Below are positions 34,221-42,943 of a DNA stretch of 64,000 bases, one piece after another. The position numbers were made by a program, and so were the translations under genes. The notes below the pieces were generated by a model. That model saw nothing but the letters and a program-made list of their open reading frames with translations. It was not told the origin of the DNA and did not search any database. Origin of the DNA: Streptomyces endocoffeicus (GTDB lineage: Bacteria; Actinomycetota; Actinomycetes; Streptomycetales; Streptomycetaceae); NCBI RefSeq assembly GCF_016741935.1, contig NZ_JAERRG010000021.1:62001-126000 (forward strand), written 5' to 3'. Every line of letters begins with the position of its first letter. Positions within the stretch are counted from its first letter, which is position 1.

Positions 34221-35353
34221 GACTGCCTCCGGTAGTCCTTGATCGCCGCGCACAGGCGGTCGATGTCGTCGCTGGTGTTGTAGTAGTGGAAGGCGACGCG
34301 CAGGTTCGATCCGCGCGGTGCGGTGACGATCCGGTGCGTGGCCAGGAAGGCCGCCAAGGTGTCCGGGTCGGTGTCGGCCACCGCGACCTGCGGTCCAGGC
34401 CGGGCACCGGGGGCCGGCGGGCTCAGCGTCTCGCCCGCCTCGGTCAGCCGGGCACCGGCTTCGGCGACCAGGTTCTCGACGTGTTCCCACCGGGTGGTCG
34501 GGTCGACCTGGTTGAGTGTTTCGATTCCGGCCCGCGCCGCGTACACCGAGGGGACGGCGAGCGTTCCGGATTCGAAGCGGCGGGCCTCCTCGGGGAAATC
34601 GAGGCCGGTCGGATCGAAGTCGAACGGGTTGGGGCGTCCGAACCAGCCGGTCATCCGTGGCGGATGCTGGTCCGTGACACCGGACCGGGCGAAGAGCGCG
34701 GCGATCCCGGCAAGGCCCAGCATGTACTTCAGCGTGCCGAAGACGAGGTAGTCGCAGTCGATCTCGGCCACGTCGATCGGGACCACGCCGGCTGCCTGAT
34801 AGGCATCGACCAGCACCCGCGCCCCCACCGCACGCGCGTGTTTGGCGATCTCGTTGACCGGCTGGAGGGATCCGTTCGTGTACAAGGCCAGCGGGACCGA
34901 CACCAGCCGGGTACTGTCATCGATTTGGGCGCGGTATGCCTCCACCACACCCTGCGTGTGCATCGCCTCCTGACTGACCCACCGCACCTCGCCGGGCCCC
35001 GGACGCTGGGCGTGCAGCACCTGACCGACGCTGGGGAACTCCGCCGCCATCGAGACGATCACACCGCCTCCGGCGAAGTCCACCGCGTTGGCCACCTGGA
35101 AGGCGCCATGCGAGGCGGAAGGCACGAGCGCGATCTCGCTGGTGGATGCGTTGAGAAAGCCTGCCACCGCGGTGCGTAGCCGCTCCACCTCCACCATCCA
35201 GTCACCCCACGGCGCGCCCTGATCACGCAGCGCGTAGGCCATTTCGGCCAGTGCCGTGGTGACACCAGAGGAGATGGCGCCCTGACTGCACGAGGCCAGG
35301 TGAGTGGTGTCGACCATGCTGGGGAACTGCGCCCGAAACCGGTCGGAATCCAT
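34217..35353 (-). CDS. Class V PLP-dependent aminotransferase/lyase
   Basis: 378 aa from ATG at 35353, with GGAGG six bases upstream. Fold type I of the isopenicillin-N-epimerase/kynureninase/cysteine-desulfurase group: A-S-C-S-Q-G-A near the start, S-A-S-H-G-A-F, V-D-A-Y-Q-A-A-G-V-V-P-I-D-V, and the Schiff-base Lys in F-G-T-L-K-Y-M-L-G. It lacks the active-site Cys loop of desulfurases. The reaction may be transamination, racemisation or beta-elimination. It is first in an operon with the amidohydrolase and divergent from a solute symporter. Confidence 0.87.
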   Translation of the reverse strand: MDSDRFRAQFPSMVDTTHLASCSQGAISSGVTTALAEMAYALRDQGAPWGDWMVEVERLRTAVAGFLNASTSEIALVPSASHGAFQVANAVDFAGGGVIVSMAAEFPSVGQVLHAQRPGPGEVRWVSQEAMHTQGVVEAYRAQIDDSTRLVSVPLALYTNGSLQPVNEIAKHARAVGARVLVDAYQAAGVVPIDVAEIDCDYLVFGTLKYMLGLAGIAALFARSGVTDQHPPRMTGWFGRPNPFDFDPTGLDFPEEARRFESGTLAVPSVYAARAGIETLNQVDPTTRWEHVENLVAEAGARLTEAGETLSPPAPGARPGPQVAVADTDPDTLAAFLATHRIVTAPRGSNLRVAFHYYNTSDDIDRLCAAIKDYRRQS

Positions 35354-35557
35354 GAGTCGCCTCCGTGAGCAACGTTCTACAAGTTTCAGCCACAGTGAAC
35401 ACCCGTCAGTGTGACTGCGCAATACCGAAGAGATATCCGCGTCCGAAGGGTTGACGGTGCGGAGCGTGTCACTCACATTGATGCAAGTTCATCTCGGCTG
35501 AACACGTAGGCGGCGTTCGGTCAAGCCGAGTCAAGGCCATGTGCTGATCGGAGTAAC
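35354..35557. promoter_or_regulatory. Divergent promoter region of aminotransferase and symporter operons
   Basis: No gene fits here. CAGT-gtg-ACTG (35407-35417) and GTTCA-tctcggc-TGAAC (35487-35503) are perfect inverted repeats. TTGACG at 35451 could be a rightward -35 box, but the -10 is unclear. The XRE-cupin regulator encoded at 37399 is the most likely binder. Confidence 0.4.
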
Positions 35558-35800
35558 ATGTCTAGACCACCAACCCCCGTGGCCGGGCCCACCCCCCGGC
35601 GCTGCTGGCACTGGCTCCTGCTGGCGGTCCCGCCCGTCTGGTGCATCGGCGTGATTCCCCTGGTCAACCGCGTCGACTACGTCCTTGGCTCGATCCCGTT
35701 CCTGCTGGTGTGGATGACACTCGGCGTCCTGATCGGATCGGCCGCCCTTGCGGGCGTCTACCTCGTCGACCGCTCCCGCGGCGACGCGGACCGGGTCTAG
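35558..35800 (+). CDS. DUF3311-type small membrane protein, symporter partner
   Basis: 80 aa with two hydrophobic helices (about residues 18-36 and 42-68) around V-P-P-V-W-C-I-G-V-I-P-L-V-N-R-V. This is the pattern of DUF3311 proteins, which are encoded just before sodium:solute symporters and are assumed to be small accessory subunits. The symporter starts nine bases downstream. The Arg/Asp-rich tail would be cytoplasmic. Its exact job is not known for the family. Confidence 0.8.
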   Translation: MSRPPTPVAGPTPRRCWHWLLLAVPPVWCIGVIPLVNRVDYVLGSIPFLLVWMTLGVLIGSAALAGVYLVDRSRGDADRV

Positions 35801-35809
35801 GAGCGCGAC

Positions 35810-37315
35810 ATGGCACTCTTTCTTGCCTTCGTGATCGCGGTCGGCTCCATCGTGTGGGGAGCCGTGGCATCCACCCGCGGCAGGACGATGAACATGCAGG
35901 AGTGGTCCGTGGGCGGGCGGCGCTTCGGCACCCTGCTGTTCTGGTTCCTGCTCGTCGGGGAAACGTTCACCACGTCCGCGCTGCTCGGCGCGTCTCAGGG
36001 AGTCTTCAGCAACGGCGCGCCCGGCTTCTTCGTCCTCGGCACCGTGGTCCTCAATGCCACGGTCGGCTACTGGATGGTCCCCAAGATCTGGCGCGCGGGT
36101 AAGCGGCGTGGGCTGGTGACCATGGCGGACTACTTCACCGCGCGATTCGAGGCGCCGTGGTTCGGCGGCCTGATCGCCGTGTTCGGCATCGTGGTCCTGC
36201 TGCTCTACGGTCAGCTGCAGCTGACCGGACTGGGCCTCATCCTGGGCAGCCTGTTCGGTACCGGGGTGCCGACGGTTGCCTACGTCGTGGCCGGCGGTGT
36301 CCTGGTGGCCGCGTTCGTCCTGGTCGGAGGCATGCGCAGTGCCGCCTACACGGCGATCGTCAAGGACATTCTCCTGGTCGTGGTCCTGATCGTGATCGCC
36401 GTCGGCGCGGCGAAGGCGGCCGGCGTCCACGGTCTGCCGGGCATCTTCGACGGTGTCGAACACGCCCATCCCGCTGCGGCCACTCTCCCGGGAATCCTCG
36501 GAGGCGCCGCGACGAACACCTGGTGGTGGATGAGCTTCCTGCTGCTCACTCCGCTGGGCGCCTTCGCCCTGCCCCATGTGTTCCAGGTGTCCTACAGCGC
36601 CAAGGACGTGACGACGATCCGCCGAAACCAGGTGATCCAGCCGTTGTACTCGCTGTTCTACGTCCTGATCATCGTCATCGCGTTCGCCGCGCTGCTCGCG
36701 CTGCCGAACCTGGCCGACCACCAGGCCAACCAGTCTCTGCTCCTGTTCGTACAGGAGAAGTATCCGGACTGGGTCATCGGGATTCTCGGAGGCGTGGGCA
36801 TCCTCGTGGCACTCGTGCCCACCGCGGTGCTCATGCTCGCGGCCAGCAGCCTGCTGAGCAGTAACGTGATCGGCGCGGTATCGCCACGGTGGTCGTCGTC
36901 GCTGCCGCTGACCCGGTTCGGTGTGATCGTGTTCACCGGCCTGTCGGTGCTCCTGGCCGCCACCAGCAACGACCAGTTGCTCACCGTCATGACCAGCGTA
37001 TACAGCGCTGTCGGCCAGTTGGCACCCGCGTTGTTCCTGTCCATGATGTGGCGACGGGTCACCGCACAGGGACTGGCCGCCGGTGCCATCTGCGGCGGGT
37101 TGATCGTCGGCGTCCCCGACCTGGGCTCAACCGTGCTCCACCTCGTGCCCGCCGGCATGGTCGTCGGCCTGCCCGCTCTCATCATCAACCTCATCGTGAC
37201 GGTCGCGGTCACCCTGGCTACCGCGCCTCCCTCGGACACCGCGATCGACGTCGGGATCGAAGAAGGGACGCCCACGGACCCGCGAGGAACCAAGGAAGTC
37301 GGCCTCGCCGGGTAA
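35810..37315 (+). CDS. Sodium:solute symporter (SSS family), monocarboxylate-type
   Basis: 501 aa with about thirteen membrane helices and the LeuT-like SSS fold. The sequence S-V-G-G-R-R-F-G-T-L-L-F-W-F-L-L-V-G-E-T-F-T-T-S-A-L-L-G is cut here to its motifs: V-G-G-R, then the unwound helix with T-F-T-T-S-A. G-G-M-R-S-A-A-Y-T is the family signature for the Na+ site, and F-Q-V-S-Y-S-A-K occurs mid-protein. It resembles MctP-like carriers of short acids or amino acids. It would import the substrate for the divergent aminotransferase-amidohydrolase pair. A strong hairpin follows the stop. Confidence 0.9.
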   Translation: MALFLAFVIAVGSIVWGAVASTRGRTMNMQEWSVGGRRFGTLLFWFLLVGETFTTSALLGASQGVFSNGAPGFFVLGTVVLNATVGYWMVPKIWRAGKRRGLVTMADYFTARFEAPWFGGLIAVFGIVVLLLYGQLQLTGLGLILGSLFGTGVPTVAYVVAGGVLVAAFVLVGGMRSAAYTAIVKDILLVVVLIVIAVGAAKAAGVHGLPGIFDGVEHAHPAAATLPGILGGAATNTWWWMSFLLLTPLGAFALPHVFQVSYSAKDVTTIRRNQVIQPLYSLFYVLIIVIAFAALLALPNLADHQANQSLLLFVQEKYPDWVIGILGGVGILVALVPTAVLMLAASSLLSSNVIGAVSPRWSSSLPLTRFGVIVFTGLSVLLAATSNDQLLTVMTSVYSAVGQLAPALFLSMMWRRVTAQGLAAGAICGGLIVGVPDLGSTVLHLVPAGMVVGLPALIINLIVTVAVTLATAPPSDTAIDVGIEEGTPTDPRGTKEVGLAG

Positions 37316-37330
37316 CCCGAGGGGTTCCCG

Positions 37331-37377
37331 CCTCGGTCGCGTGTGCCGGGCGCTCCGCCCGAGGCACGCGACCGAGG
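37331..37377 (+). terminator. Strong hairpin after the symporter gene
   Basis: CCTCGGTCGCGTG (37331-37343) pairs with CACGCGACCGAGG (37365-37377), with a further inner stem at the top. It starts 16 bases after the symporter stop and ends 21 bases before the next gene. Confidence 0.75.
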
Positions 37378-37398
37378 GCCGTACTGGATAATGATGCC

Positions 37399-37935
37399 GT
37401 GGCCGTGACAAGGATCCGTGAATACCGCACCCTCCGGGGCATGACCGTCCGGGAACTCGCCGACCGCGCCGGGGTGTCCACCGGTCTGATCAGCCAGGTT
37501 GAGCGTGGTGTCACCGATCCCAGCCTGGAAACGATGCGACGGATCGCCGAGGCCCTCGACACCCCCTTGTTCAATCTGTTCCAGGACGGGGACCAGCAGA
37601 CGGTAGCCGTCATCCGCCGCGACGACCGGTACCGGATCTCCTCGCCCCACCACGCCATCACCTACACCCGTGCCTCACCGGGCGGAGCAAGACTGGAAGT
37701 CCTCGAAGGATCACTCGAGCCCGGTGCCGTCTCCTCCGACGCCCCCCGATCACACCCCTCGGAGGAGTGCGTCGTCGTCCTGACCGGTCGGCTCACGGTT
37801 CAGGTGGGCGACCAGACCCACGTACTGAAGGCCGGAGACAGCTGCCACTTCGACTCCAACATTCCCCACCGCTTTCTCAACGAGAGCAGGAGCACCGTTC
37901 GCTTCATGCTCAGCATCACGCCACCCAGCTACTGA
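37399..37935 (+). CDS. XRE-cupin transcriptional regulator
   Basis: 178 aa from GTG at 37399 (GTG at 37405 is equally possible). N-terminal XRE helix-turn-helix (about residues 5-60): M-T-V-R-E-L-A-D-R-A-G-V-S-T-G-L-I-S-Q-V-E-R-G. C-terminal cupin (about 105-175): E-E-C-V-V-V-L-T-G-R-L-T-V, A-G-D-S-C-H-F and N-I-P-H-R-F. This PuuR-like architecture usually represses amino-acid or polyamine catabolism and senses the substrate in the cupin. No Shine-Dalgarno sequence precedes the start, so a leaderless transcript is likely. Probable controller of the symporter and aminotransferase operons. Confidence 0.9.
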   Translation: MAVTRIREYRTLRGMTVRELADRAGVSTGLISQVERGVTDPSLETMRRIAEALDTPLFNLFQDGDQQTVAVIRRDDRYRISSPHHAITYTRASPGGARLEVLEGSLEPGAVSSDAPRSHPSEECVVVLTGRLTVQVGDQTHVLKAGDSCHFDSNIPHRFLNESRSTVRFMLSITPPSY

Positions 37936-37952
37936 CTCCCGCGTGGTCATGG

Positions 37953-39176
37953 TCACCGTCCCGCGGGCGTCAGCAGCCGGGCCACGGAGACCGGAGCGCC
38001 GTCGGTGTCCCGGGACTCCTCGGCGAGCAGGGACATCCGTACGGTGGGCCGGCCGCCCTCGGTGCTGACGACGACGAGGTCGGCGCGCAGCCCCGGGACG
38101 AGGGCTCCCCGGTCGGCGAGCCCCGCGGTGCGCGCGGCGCCCGAGGTGATGAGCGCCACCGCGGTGTGCAGCGGCACCACCCCGCGCTCCGCCAGGTGCA
38201 GGGCGGCGGCGAGCAGCGCGGAGGGCATGTAGTCGCTGGACAGGTTGTCCACCAGACCCTCGCCGATCAGATCCTCGGCGCCGACGTTGCCGCTGTGCGA
38301 CCCGCCGCGCAGCACGTTGGGGGCACCGGCGACGACCGGCATCCCGGCGTCCTGGGCGGCGCGGGCCGCCTCGCGGGTGGTGGGGAACTCGGCGACGGCG
38401 GCGCCCGCGGCCCGTACCCCCGCGAGCTCTTCCGCGCTCTCCACATCGTGGGCGAGCAGCCGTATCCGCCCCGAGCGCGCCTCCTGGCCGAGGTGGGCGA
38501 GGGTACGGGTGCGCTGTGGGAGGCTGTCGGCGCGCTCGTCGATGCGGTGGCGAATGAACCGGTCGGCGTCCTCGGCGGACAGGTGTTCCTGCCGCTGGAC
38601 GATCGCTCGGTACGCCTCCAGGTTCCGGTACTGGCCCTGGCCGGGGGTGTGGTCCTCGTACGAGACCAGTGGCGGCACTCCGGCGGTGTACGGCTGCCCG
38701 GCGAGGGCGTCCTTGAGGGCGTCCAGTGCGTCGGCGTCGCGGGCGTCGAGGCGGTGCAGCAGCCGGTGATCGACCAGGCCGACGCCGGACGCGGCCCGTT
38801 CCCGTACGGCGGCGGCGAGCGTCAGTGAGCGCTCGATGGTGCGGTCCTTGTCGGCGTTGGTCTGGTAGCTGACCGCGTGGTGCATCGTGGTGACGCCCGC
38901 CGCCCGGACTCGTCCCTCGAAGCTCAGGACGGCGAAGCCCGGCTCGAACTCCACGGTGGGACGGGGGCGTTGCTCCTTCTCCAGCGCGTCGCTGTGGGTG
39001 TCGATGAGGCCCGGCAGCAGCAGGGAGCCGCCGAGGTCGATGGCTCCGGCGGGGACCGCGCCCGGGATGACGGGGGCGACGTCGGTGATCCGGCCGTCCT
39101 CGACGACGAGGAGGGCGTCGTCGACGGTGCGGTCGGGAAGCACGGCGCGGGCGTGAGCGAACACGCAGCGGCTCAT
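37953..39176 (-). CDS. phnM: Alpha-D-ribose 1-methylphosphonate 5-triphosphate diphosphatase PhnM
   Basis: 407 aa. An amidohydrolase-fold protein: M-P-G-like L-L-L-P-G-L-I-D-T-H-S-D-A-L-E-K and R-P-R-P carry the first ligands, H-H-A-V-S-Y and L-L-A-H-D-V-E-S the next, and G-G-S-H-S-G-N-V and S-S-D-Y-M-P-S close the site. It removes pyrophosphate from the 5-triphosphate made by PhnI, giving the 5-phosphate on which PhnJ acts. Last gene of the C-P lyase operon; its ATG overlaps the phnL stop. Cytoplasmic. Confidence 0.95.
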   Translation of the reverse strand: MSRCVFAHARAVLPDRTVDDALLVVEDGRITDVAPVIPGAVPAGAIDLGGSLLLPGLIDTHSDALEKEQRPRPTVEFEPGFAVLSFEGRVRAAGVTTMHHAVSYQTNADKDRTIERSLTLAAAVRERAASGVGLVDHRLLHRLDARDADALDALKDALAGQPYTAGVPPLVSYEDHTPGQGQYRNLEAYRAIVQRQEHLSAEDADRFIRHRIDERADSLPQRTRTLAHLGQEARSGRIRLLAHDVESAEELAGVRAAGAAVAEFPTTREAARAAQDAGMPVVAGAPNVLRGGSHSGNVGAEDLIGEGLVDNLSSDYMPSALLAAALHLAERGVVPLHTAVALITSGAARTAGLADRGALVPGLRADLVVVSTEGGRPTVRMSLLAEESRDTDGAPVSVARLLTPAGR

Positions 39177-40000
39177 CGGGCCACCTCCAGCGGCAGGTTC
39201 GGGTCGTGCAGGATGTTCCCGGGGGCGCCGGTGGCCAGCACCCGGCCGCCGCCGAGTACCACCACGCGGGTGGCGAGGCGCTCGATGGCGTCGAGATCGT
39301 GGAAGACGGACAGGACGGCGGTGCCGGTCTCCTCCAAGCGGGCGATCAGGTCCAGGACCGCGGCACGGTTGGCCGGATCGAGGGCGGAGACGGGCTCGTC
39401 CAGCAGCAGCAACCGGGGCGGCGCGATGGTGCCGGCGGCGATGTTGACGCGTTGCTTCTGCCCGCCGGACAGGACGGTGGCGTGCATGTCCCACAGGCGC
39501 TCGGAGATGGCGACCTGCCGTAGCGCGGCGGCGGCGGCATCCCGGGCTTCGGCCCGGGCCATGCCGCGTGCGACGCCGGCCGAGCTGACGATGGAGAGGA
39601 CCGAGCGGCGCGGCTGGGGGCGCAGGAACTGCGAGACGTACCCGATCTCCTGGCCGCGCAGGTCGGAGGCCTCGGCGTCGGGCAGCGCGGCCACGTCGAG
39701 GAGTTCGCCGCCCGCGGTGCGGAACCAGATGTGGCCGGAGCCGGTCAGGTAGGTGCGGTACACGCAGCGCAGCAGGGTGGACTTGCCGGCGCCCGAGGTG
39801 CCGGCCAGGGCGACGTGCTCGCCGGGCCGGACATCGAGGTCGACGCCGTGCAGGGCGTCGACGGTCCGGCCGTCGATGGTGTGCAGGGTGAAGTCCTTGC
39901 GCAGTCCGCGCACTGACAGGACGGTGTCGTCGGGGACGCCGGGGATATGCGCGGGGGTTCCGGGACGGACGGGGGTCTGTACGGGGGTCACTGTGGTCAT
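39173..40000 (-). CDS. phnL: C-P lyase ABC-type ATPase PhnL
   Basis: 275 aa. Walker A in L-A-G-T-S-G-A-G-K-S-T-L-L, the PhnL-type Q-loop in Y-V-S-Q-F-L-R-P-Q-P-R, signature V-L-S-G-G-Q-K-Q-R-V-N, and Walker B L-L-L-L-D-E-P-V-S-A-L-D. PhnL is an ABC-family ATPase that docks on the PhnGHIJ core with PhnK rather than on a membrane permease. The N-terminal 25 residues are Pro/Thr rich and probably disordered. Overlaps phnK and phnM by four bases each. Confidence 0.95.
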   Translation of the reverse strand: MTTVTPVQTPVRPGTPAHIPGVPDDTVLSVRGLRKDFTLHTIDGRTVDALHGVDLDVRPGEHVALAGTSGAGKSTLLRCVYRTYLTGSGHIWFRTAGGELLDVAALPDAEASDLRGQEIGYVSQFLRPQPRRSVLSIVSSAGVARGMARAEARDAAAAALRQVAISERLWDMHATVLSGGQKQRVNIAAGTIAPPRLLLLDEPVSALDPANRAAVLDLIARLEETGTAVLSVFHDLDAIERLATRVVVLGGGRVLATGAPGNILHDPNLPLEVAR

Positions 40001-40857
40001 CCTCGGGCCGCCGCGACGAGTTGCTGGCTGTAGGGGTGCTGGGGGTCTTCCAGGAGCTGGTCGGTGAGGCCGGACTCGACCACCCGGCCGTGCTTCATCA
40101 CCAGCACCCTGCGGGTGAGCATGTCGATGACGCCGAAGTCGTGGGAGACGACGACAGCGGCGACCCCGGTCTCCTCCAGCAGCCCGCGCAGCAGGTCGAG
40201 CACGCCCGCGGCGACGGAGGCGTCGAGTCCGGTGGTCGGCTCGTCCAGGAGCAGCACCGGCGGGTCGTTGGCGAGGGCCTTGGCGATCTGCACCCGCTGG
40301 CGCATGCCGCCGGAGAAGGTGCGGACCATGTCGTCCATGCGGCTGAGCGGGACCTCGACGCGCTCCAGGAGTTCGGACGCGCGCTGCCGGATGCCGTCGT
40401 AAGAGCGCCAGCCGACGGCGGTGAGCGGGTCGGCGATGTTGCCGCCGGCGGTCACGTCGAGGTTCAGACCGGCGGCCGGGTCCTGGTAGACGGCGGCGAT
40501 GTCCTTCAGGCGGAGTCGGCGCCGGGCCGACGGCAGAAGGTCGCACAGATTGACGGCACCGTCGGCGACGGAGCGCAGGGCGATGGCGCCGGCGGTGGCC
40601 GTCTCGTCGCCGGCGACGCAGCGCATGACGGTGGACTTGCCGGAGCCGGACTCGCCGATGATGCCGAGGGCTTCGCCGGGTGCCACATCGAAGGAGACGT
40701 CCCAGGCCGCCACGACCGCGCCGGTGGCGGGTGAGACGGCGGTGCCGTGCTCCGGTCCGGTGCCGGTCAGGGACGCGGGCGACGGGTCACCGTAGACGCG
40801 GCCGAGGCCGGTCACCTTCAGGGCCCAGGGGCGGGGTTGCGGGGTGCGCGTGCTCAT
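39997..40857 (-). CDS. phnK: C-P lyase ABC-type ATPase PhnK
   Basis: 286 aa. Walker A I-G-E-S-G-S-G-K-S-T-V-M-R, Q-loop A-A-V-Y-Q-D-P-A-A-G-L-N, signature T-F-S-G-G-M-R-Q-R-V-Q-I, and Walker B V-L-L-L-D-E-P-T-T-G-L-D. In the E. coli enzyme PhnK binds PhnJ and, with PhnL, couples ATP use to turnover. A 25-residue insertion near residues 25-45 (G-T-G-P-E-H-G-T-A) extends the N-terminal sheet compared with E. coli. In operon order between phnJ and phnL. Confidence 0.95.
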   Translation of the reverse strand: MSTRTPQPRPWALKVTGLGRVYGDPSPASLTGTGPEHGTAVSPATGAVVAAWDVSFDVAPGEALGIIGESGSGKSTVMRCVAGDETATAGAIALRSVADGAVNLCDLLPSARRRLRLKDIAAVYQDPAAGLNLDVTAGGNIADPLTAVGWRSYDGIRQRASELLERVEVPLSRMDDMVRTFSGGMRQRVQIAKALANDPPVLLLDEPTTGLDASVAAGVLDLLRGLLEETGVAAVVVSHDFGVIDMLTRRVLVMKHGRVVESGLTDQLLEDPQHPYSQQLVAAARG

Positions 40858-41831
40858 GCGGTTTCTTCCTTTTCTCCTGTGGTGCGCCGCAGTGCCGCGC
40901 GGGCCAGTGCGACCGGCCGTCCGGCGACGTCGGTGGGGGCGTCGCCGGTACGGCGGCGGGTGCAGAAGTCGGTGTCGGAGCAAGACCAGGTGCCGGGGGC
41001 GCCGTTCTCGCCGGGTTCCTCGACGAGGTAGGTGTCGTCCGAGCCGCACAGCCGGCAGGCGGTGCCGGGGGTGTACTCGACCTCGAAGGGGCGGTCATCG
41101 AAGGTGAGGGGGACGACACGGGTGTGCGGGGGGACGGCGAACAGCCGCTTCTCGCGGCCGGCCGACAGGATGGTGATCGCGTCGGAGTCGTTCATCTTGG
41201 GCACGTCCCAGCGCGGGATGGGGCTGGGCGTCATCACGTACCGGCCTTCGACGAGTACCGGGTAGCCGGCGGCCGCCGTGATCAGTCCGTTGTGGACGAT
41301 GTCCTCGTAGAGCTGGACCCACATCTTGGCGTAGTCCGCCTCGGCGTGCATACGGCGCTGCTCGTCCATCTCCTGCACGATGCGGAACAACGGCTCGGCG
41401 TTGGGCACCTGGAGCACCAGGATCTGCCCGTCGGTGAGCGGCTGTTCGGGGATACGGTGCCGGGACTGGATGATGTCGGCGGCGCGGGTGTCGGTCTCCT
41501 CGCTGGAACCGGTGTGCTCGGTGATCAGACGGCGCAGGTTGGAGGCGTTGACGCCGGCGTCCTCGCCCTGGTCGATGACCTTCAGCTGGTGCTCGTCGCA
41601 GACCAGCGAGAGGGTTGCCTGCAGGCCGCCGGACCCCCAGCCGCGGGCGACCGGCATCTCCCGGGAGCCGTAGGGGACCTGGTAGCCGGGGATGGCGATC
41701 CCGCTGAGCATGGCGCGGCGCAGTTCGCGCTTGGACAGCTCGTCGAAGATGCCGGGACGGGGATCGGGCCCGGCGAGGGCCCGGGCACGGGAGGCGCCGG
41801 TGCCGTTGCGGGTCGGGGACAAGGTGTTCAT
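40854..41831 (-). CDS. phnJ: C-P lyase radical-SAM subunit PhnJ
   Basis: 325 aa. It cleaves the carbon-phosphorus bond, releasing the alkane and a ribosyl cyclic phosphate. The 4Fe-4S and active-site cysteines are Cys259, Cys262, Cys284 and Cys290, with exactly the spacing of E. coli Cys241/244/266/272. The glycyl-radical residue is Gly49 in A-I-P-G-Y-Q-V-P. Other invariant blocks are Q-S-R-H-R-I-P-E, L-Y-E-D-I and M-T-P-S-P-I-P. About 17 residues longer at the N-terminus than E. coli. All key residues are present, so the enzyme looks functional. Confidence 0.97.
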   Translation of the reverse strand: MNTLSPTRNGTGASRARALAGPDPRPGIFDELSKRELRRAMLSGIAIPGYQVPYGSREMPVARGWGSGGLQATLSLVCDEHQLKVIDQGEDAGVNASNLRRLITEHTGSSEETDTRAADIIQSRHRIPEQPLTDGQILVLQVPNAEPLFRIVQEMDEQRRMHAEADYAKMWVQLYEDIVHNGLITAAAGYPVLVEGRYVMTPSPIPRWDVPKMNDSDAITILSAGREKRLFAVPPHTRVVPLTFDDRPFEVEYTPGTACRLCGSDDTYLVEEPGENGAPGTWSCSDTDFCTRRRTGDAPTDVAGRPVALARAALRRTTGEKEETA

Positions 41832-42943
41832 GCGGTCTCTCCCGGGGGGTTGGCGTCCTGGCCGGCGGCCTCGGCGCGGTCCAGCACCGAGCGGTACTCC
41901 ACGTGGTGCGGCAGCTTCAGGTGCCGCACATAGCCGGTGGAGTCCAGGCCGTCGAGAGTGAGCAGGACGTCGTGGTGGAGCTCGGAGGTGGCGTCGTAGT
42001 GGGCCAGCGCCAGGTCGAGACCCGCCATGGCGATGGACTTGCGTTCGTTGTGGCCGAAGCAGATGCCGTAGCCGACGCCGAGATGGTGCTGGGCGGCGGC
42101 GCGGGGCACGTTGTAGAAGGACTCGACCTCGCTGACCCGCACCTCGGCGACCGTCACCGGCTTGCCGGTGTGCGGGTGAGCGATGCGCACCGGCAGCGCG
42201 CCGTGCCGCAGTTCGCCGGGGATCTCGTGGTCGGGGCGCCAGTCGCAGCCGTACCACCACAGGTGCACCAGCGAACCGGTGTCACCCCGCGCCATGGTCT
42301 GCAGCCACGCCGACCGCGGGGCACCGGGCCGTGCCGGGCGCCGGGTGATGTCGTAGGGCTCGGGGTCGTCGGGGCGCTCGGGGAGCGGGGCGACCAGGCC
42401 CATCTCGCGGAGGATGGCGAGGACGTTTCCCGGGATGCGCTCGACGGCGACGGGATCGGCCGAGTGCTCGTGCTGGTGGTCGTGCTCGTGCTGGTGGTCG
42501 TGATCGTGGTGGGGATGCCCGTCATCGGCGGGAGCCAGGGACTCGTCGGTGACGTGGGCCCGGCCCTCGTCCTCGGGGAGCAGGTCCAGCAGGCGACCGG
42601 CGTAGTCCACGGTGCGGCCGAGGATCTGGCCTCCGGGCGGGTTGCGAAAGGCGGAGCTGATCCGGCGCACCACCCGCAGTTCCGAGGTGGCCACCGGGGC
42701 GGACACCGCGAGGCGGGGCAGTGCGGCGCGGTGGGCGCGCAGCAGGTGCGCGGCCTCCGTCGGGTCGCCCTCCGCCTGACGCACGGCGCGGGCCGCAAGC
42801 TCCGGAGCCCACAGGCCGGCCTCGCCCATCGCCCGGTCCACGGCCAGGTTGAGGCGCTCGGTGAGCTGGTCCAGTTCCAGCCACGCCGGTTCTTCCGCAT
42901 TGACGGCGGCCGCGGAGGCAGGCGCCGGGGCGGGGGTGATCAC
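41828..42943 (-). CDS. phnI: PhnI paralogue 1, with histidine-rich insertion
   Basis: 371 aa. PhnI transfers the phosphonate to ribose triphosphate as part of the PhnGHIJ core. Shared blocks: V-R-R-I-S-S-A-F-R-N-P-P-G-G-Q, P-Y-D-I-T-R-R-P, G-I-C-F-G-H-N-E-R-K-S-I-A-M-A and the zinc pair His341/His346 in H-L-K-L-P-H (E. coli 328/333). Two oddities: it lacks the canonical N-terminal strand with the G-G-x-x-A-I motif, and residues 143-160 hold ten His alternating with Asp, Gln and Glu. GTG start overlaps the second phnI by four bases. Confidence 0.93.
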   Translation of the reverse strand: MITPAPAPASAAAVNAEEPAWLELDQLTERLNLAVDRAMGEAGLWAPELAARAVRQAEGDPTEAAHLLRAHRAALPRLAVSAPVATSELRVVRRISSAFRNPPGGQILGRTVDYAGRLLDLLPEDEGRAHVTDESLAPADDGHPHHDHDHQHEHDHQHEHSADPVAVERIPGNVLAILREMGLVAPLPERPDDPEPYDITRRPARPGAPRSAWLQTMARGDTGSLVHLWWYGCDWRPDHEIPGELRHGALPVRIAHPHTGKPVTVAEVRVSEVESFYNVPRAAAQHHLGVGYGICFGHNERKSIAMAGLDLALAHYDATSELHHDVLLTLDGLDSTGYVRHLKLPHHVEYRSVLDRAEAAGQDANPPGETA

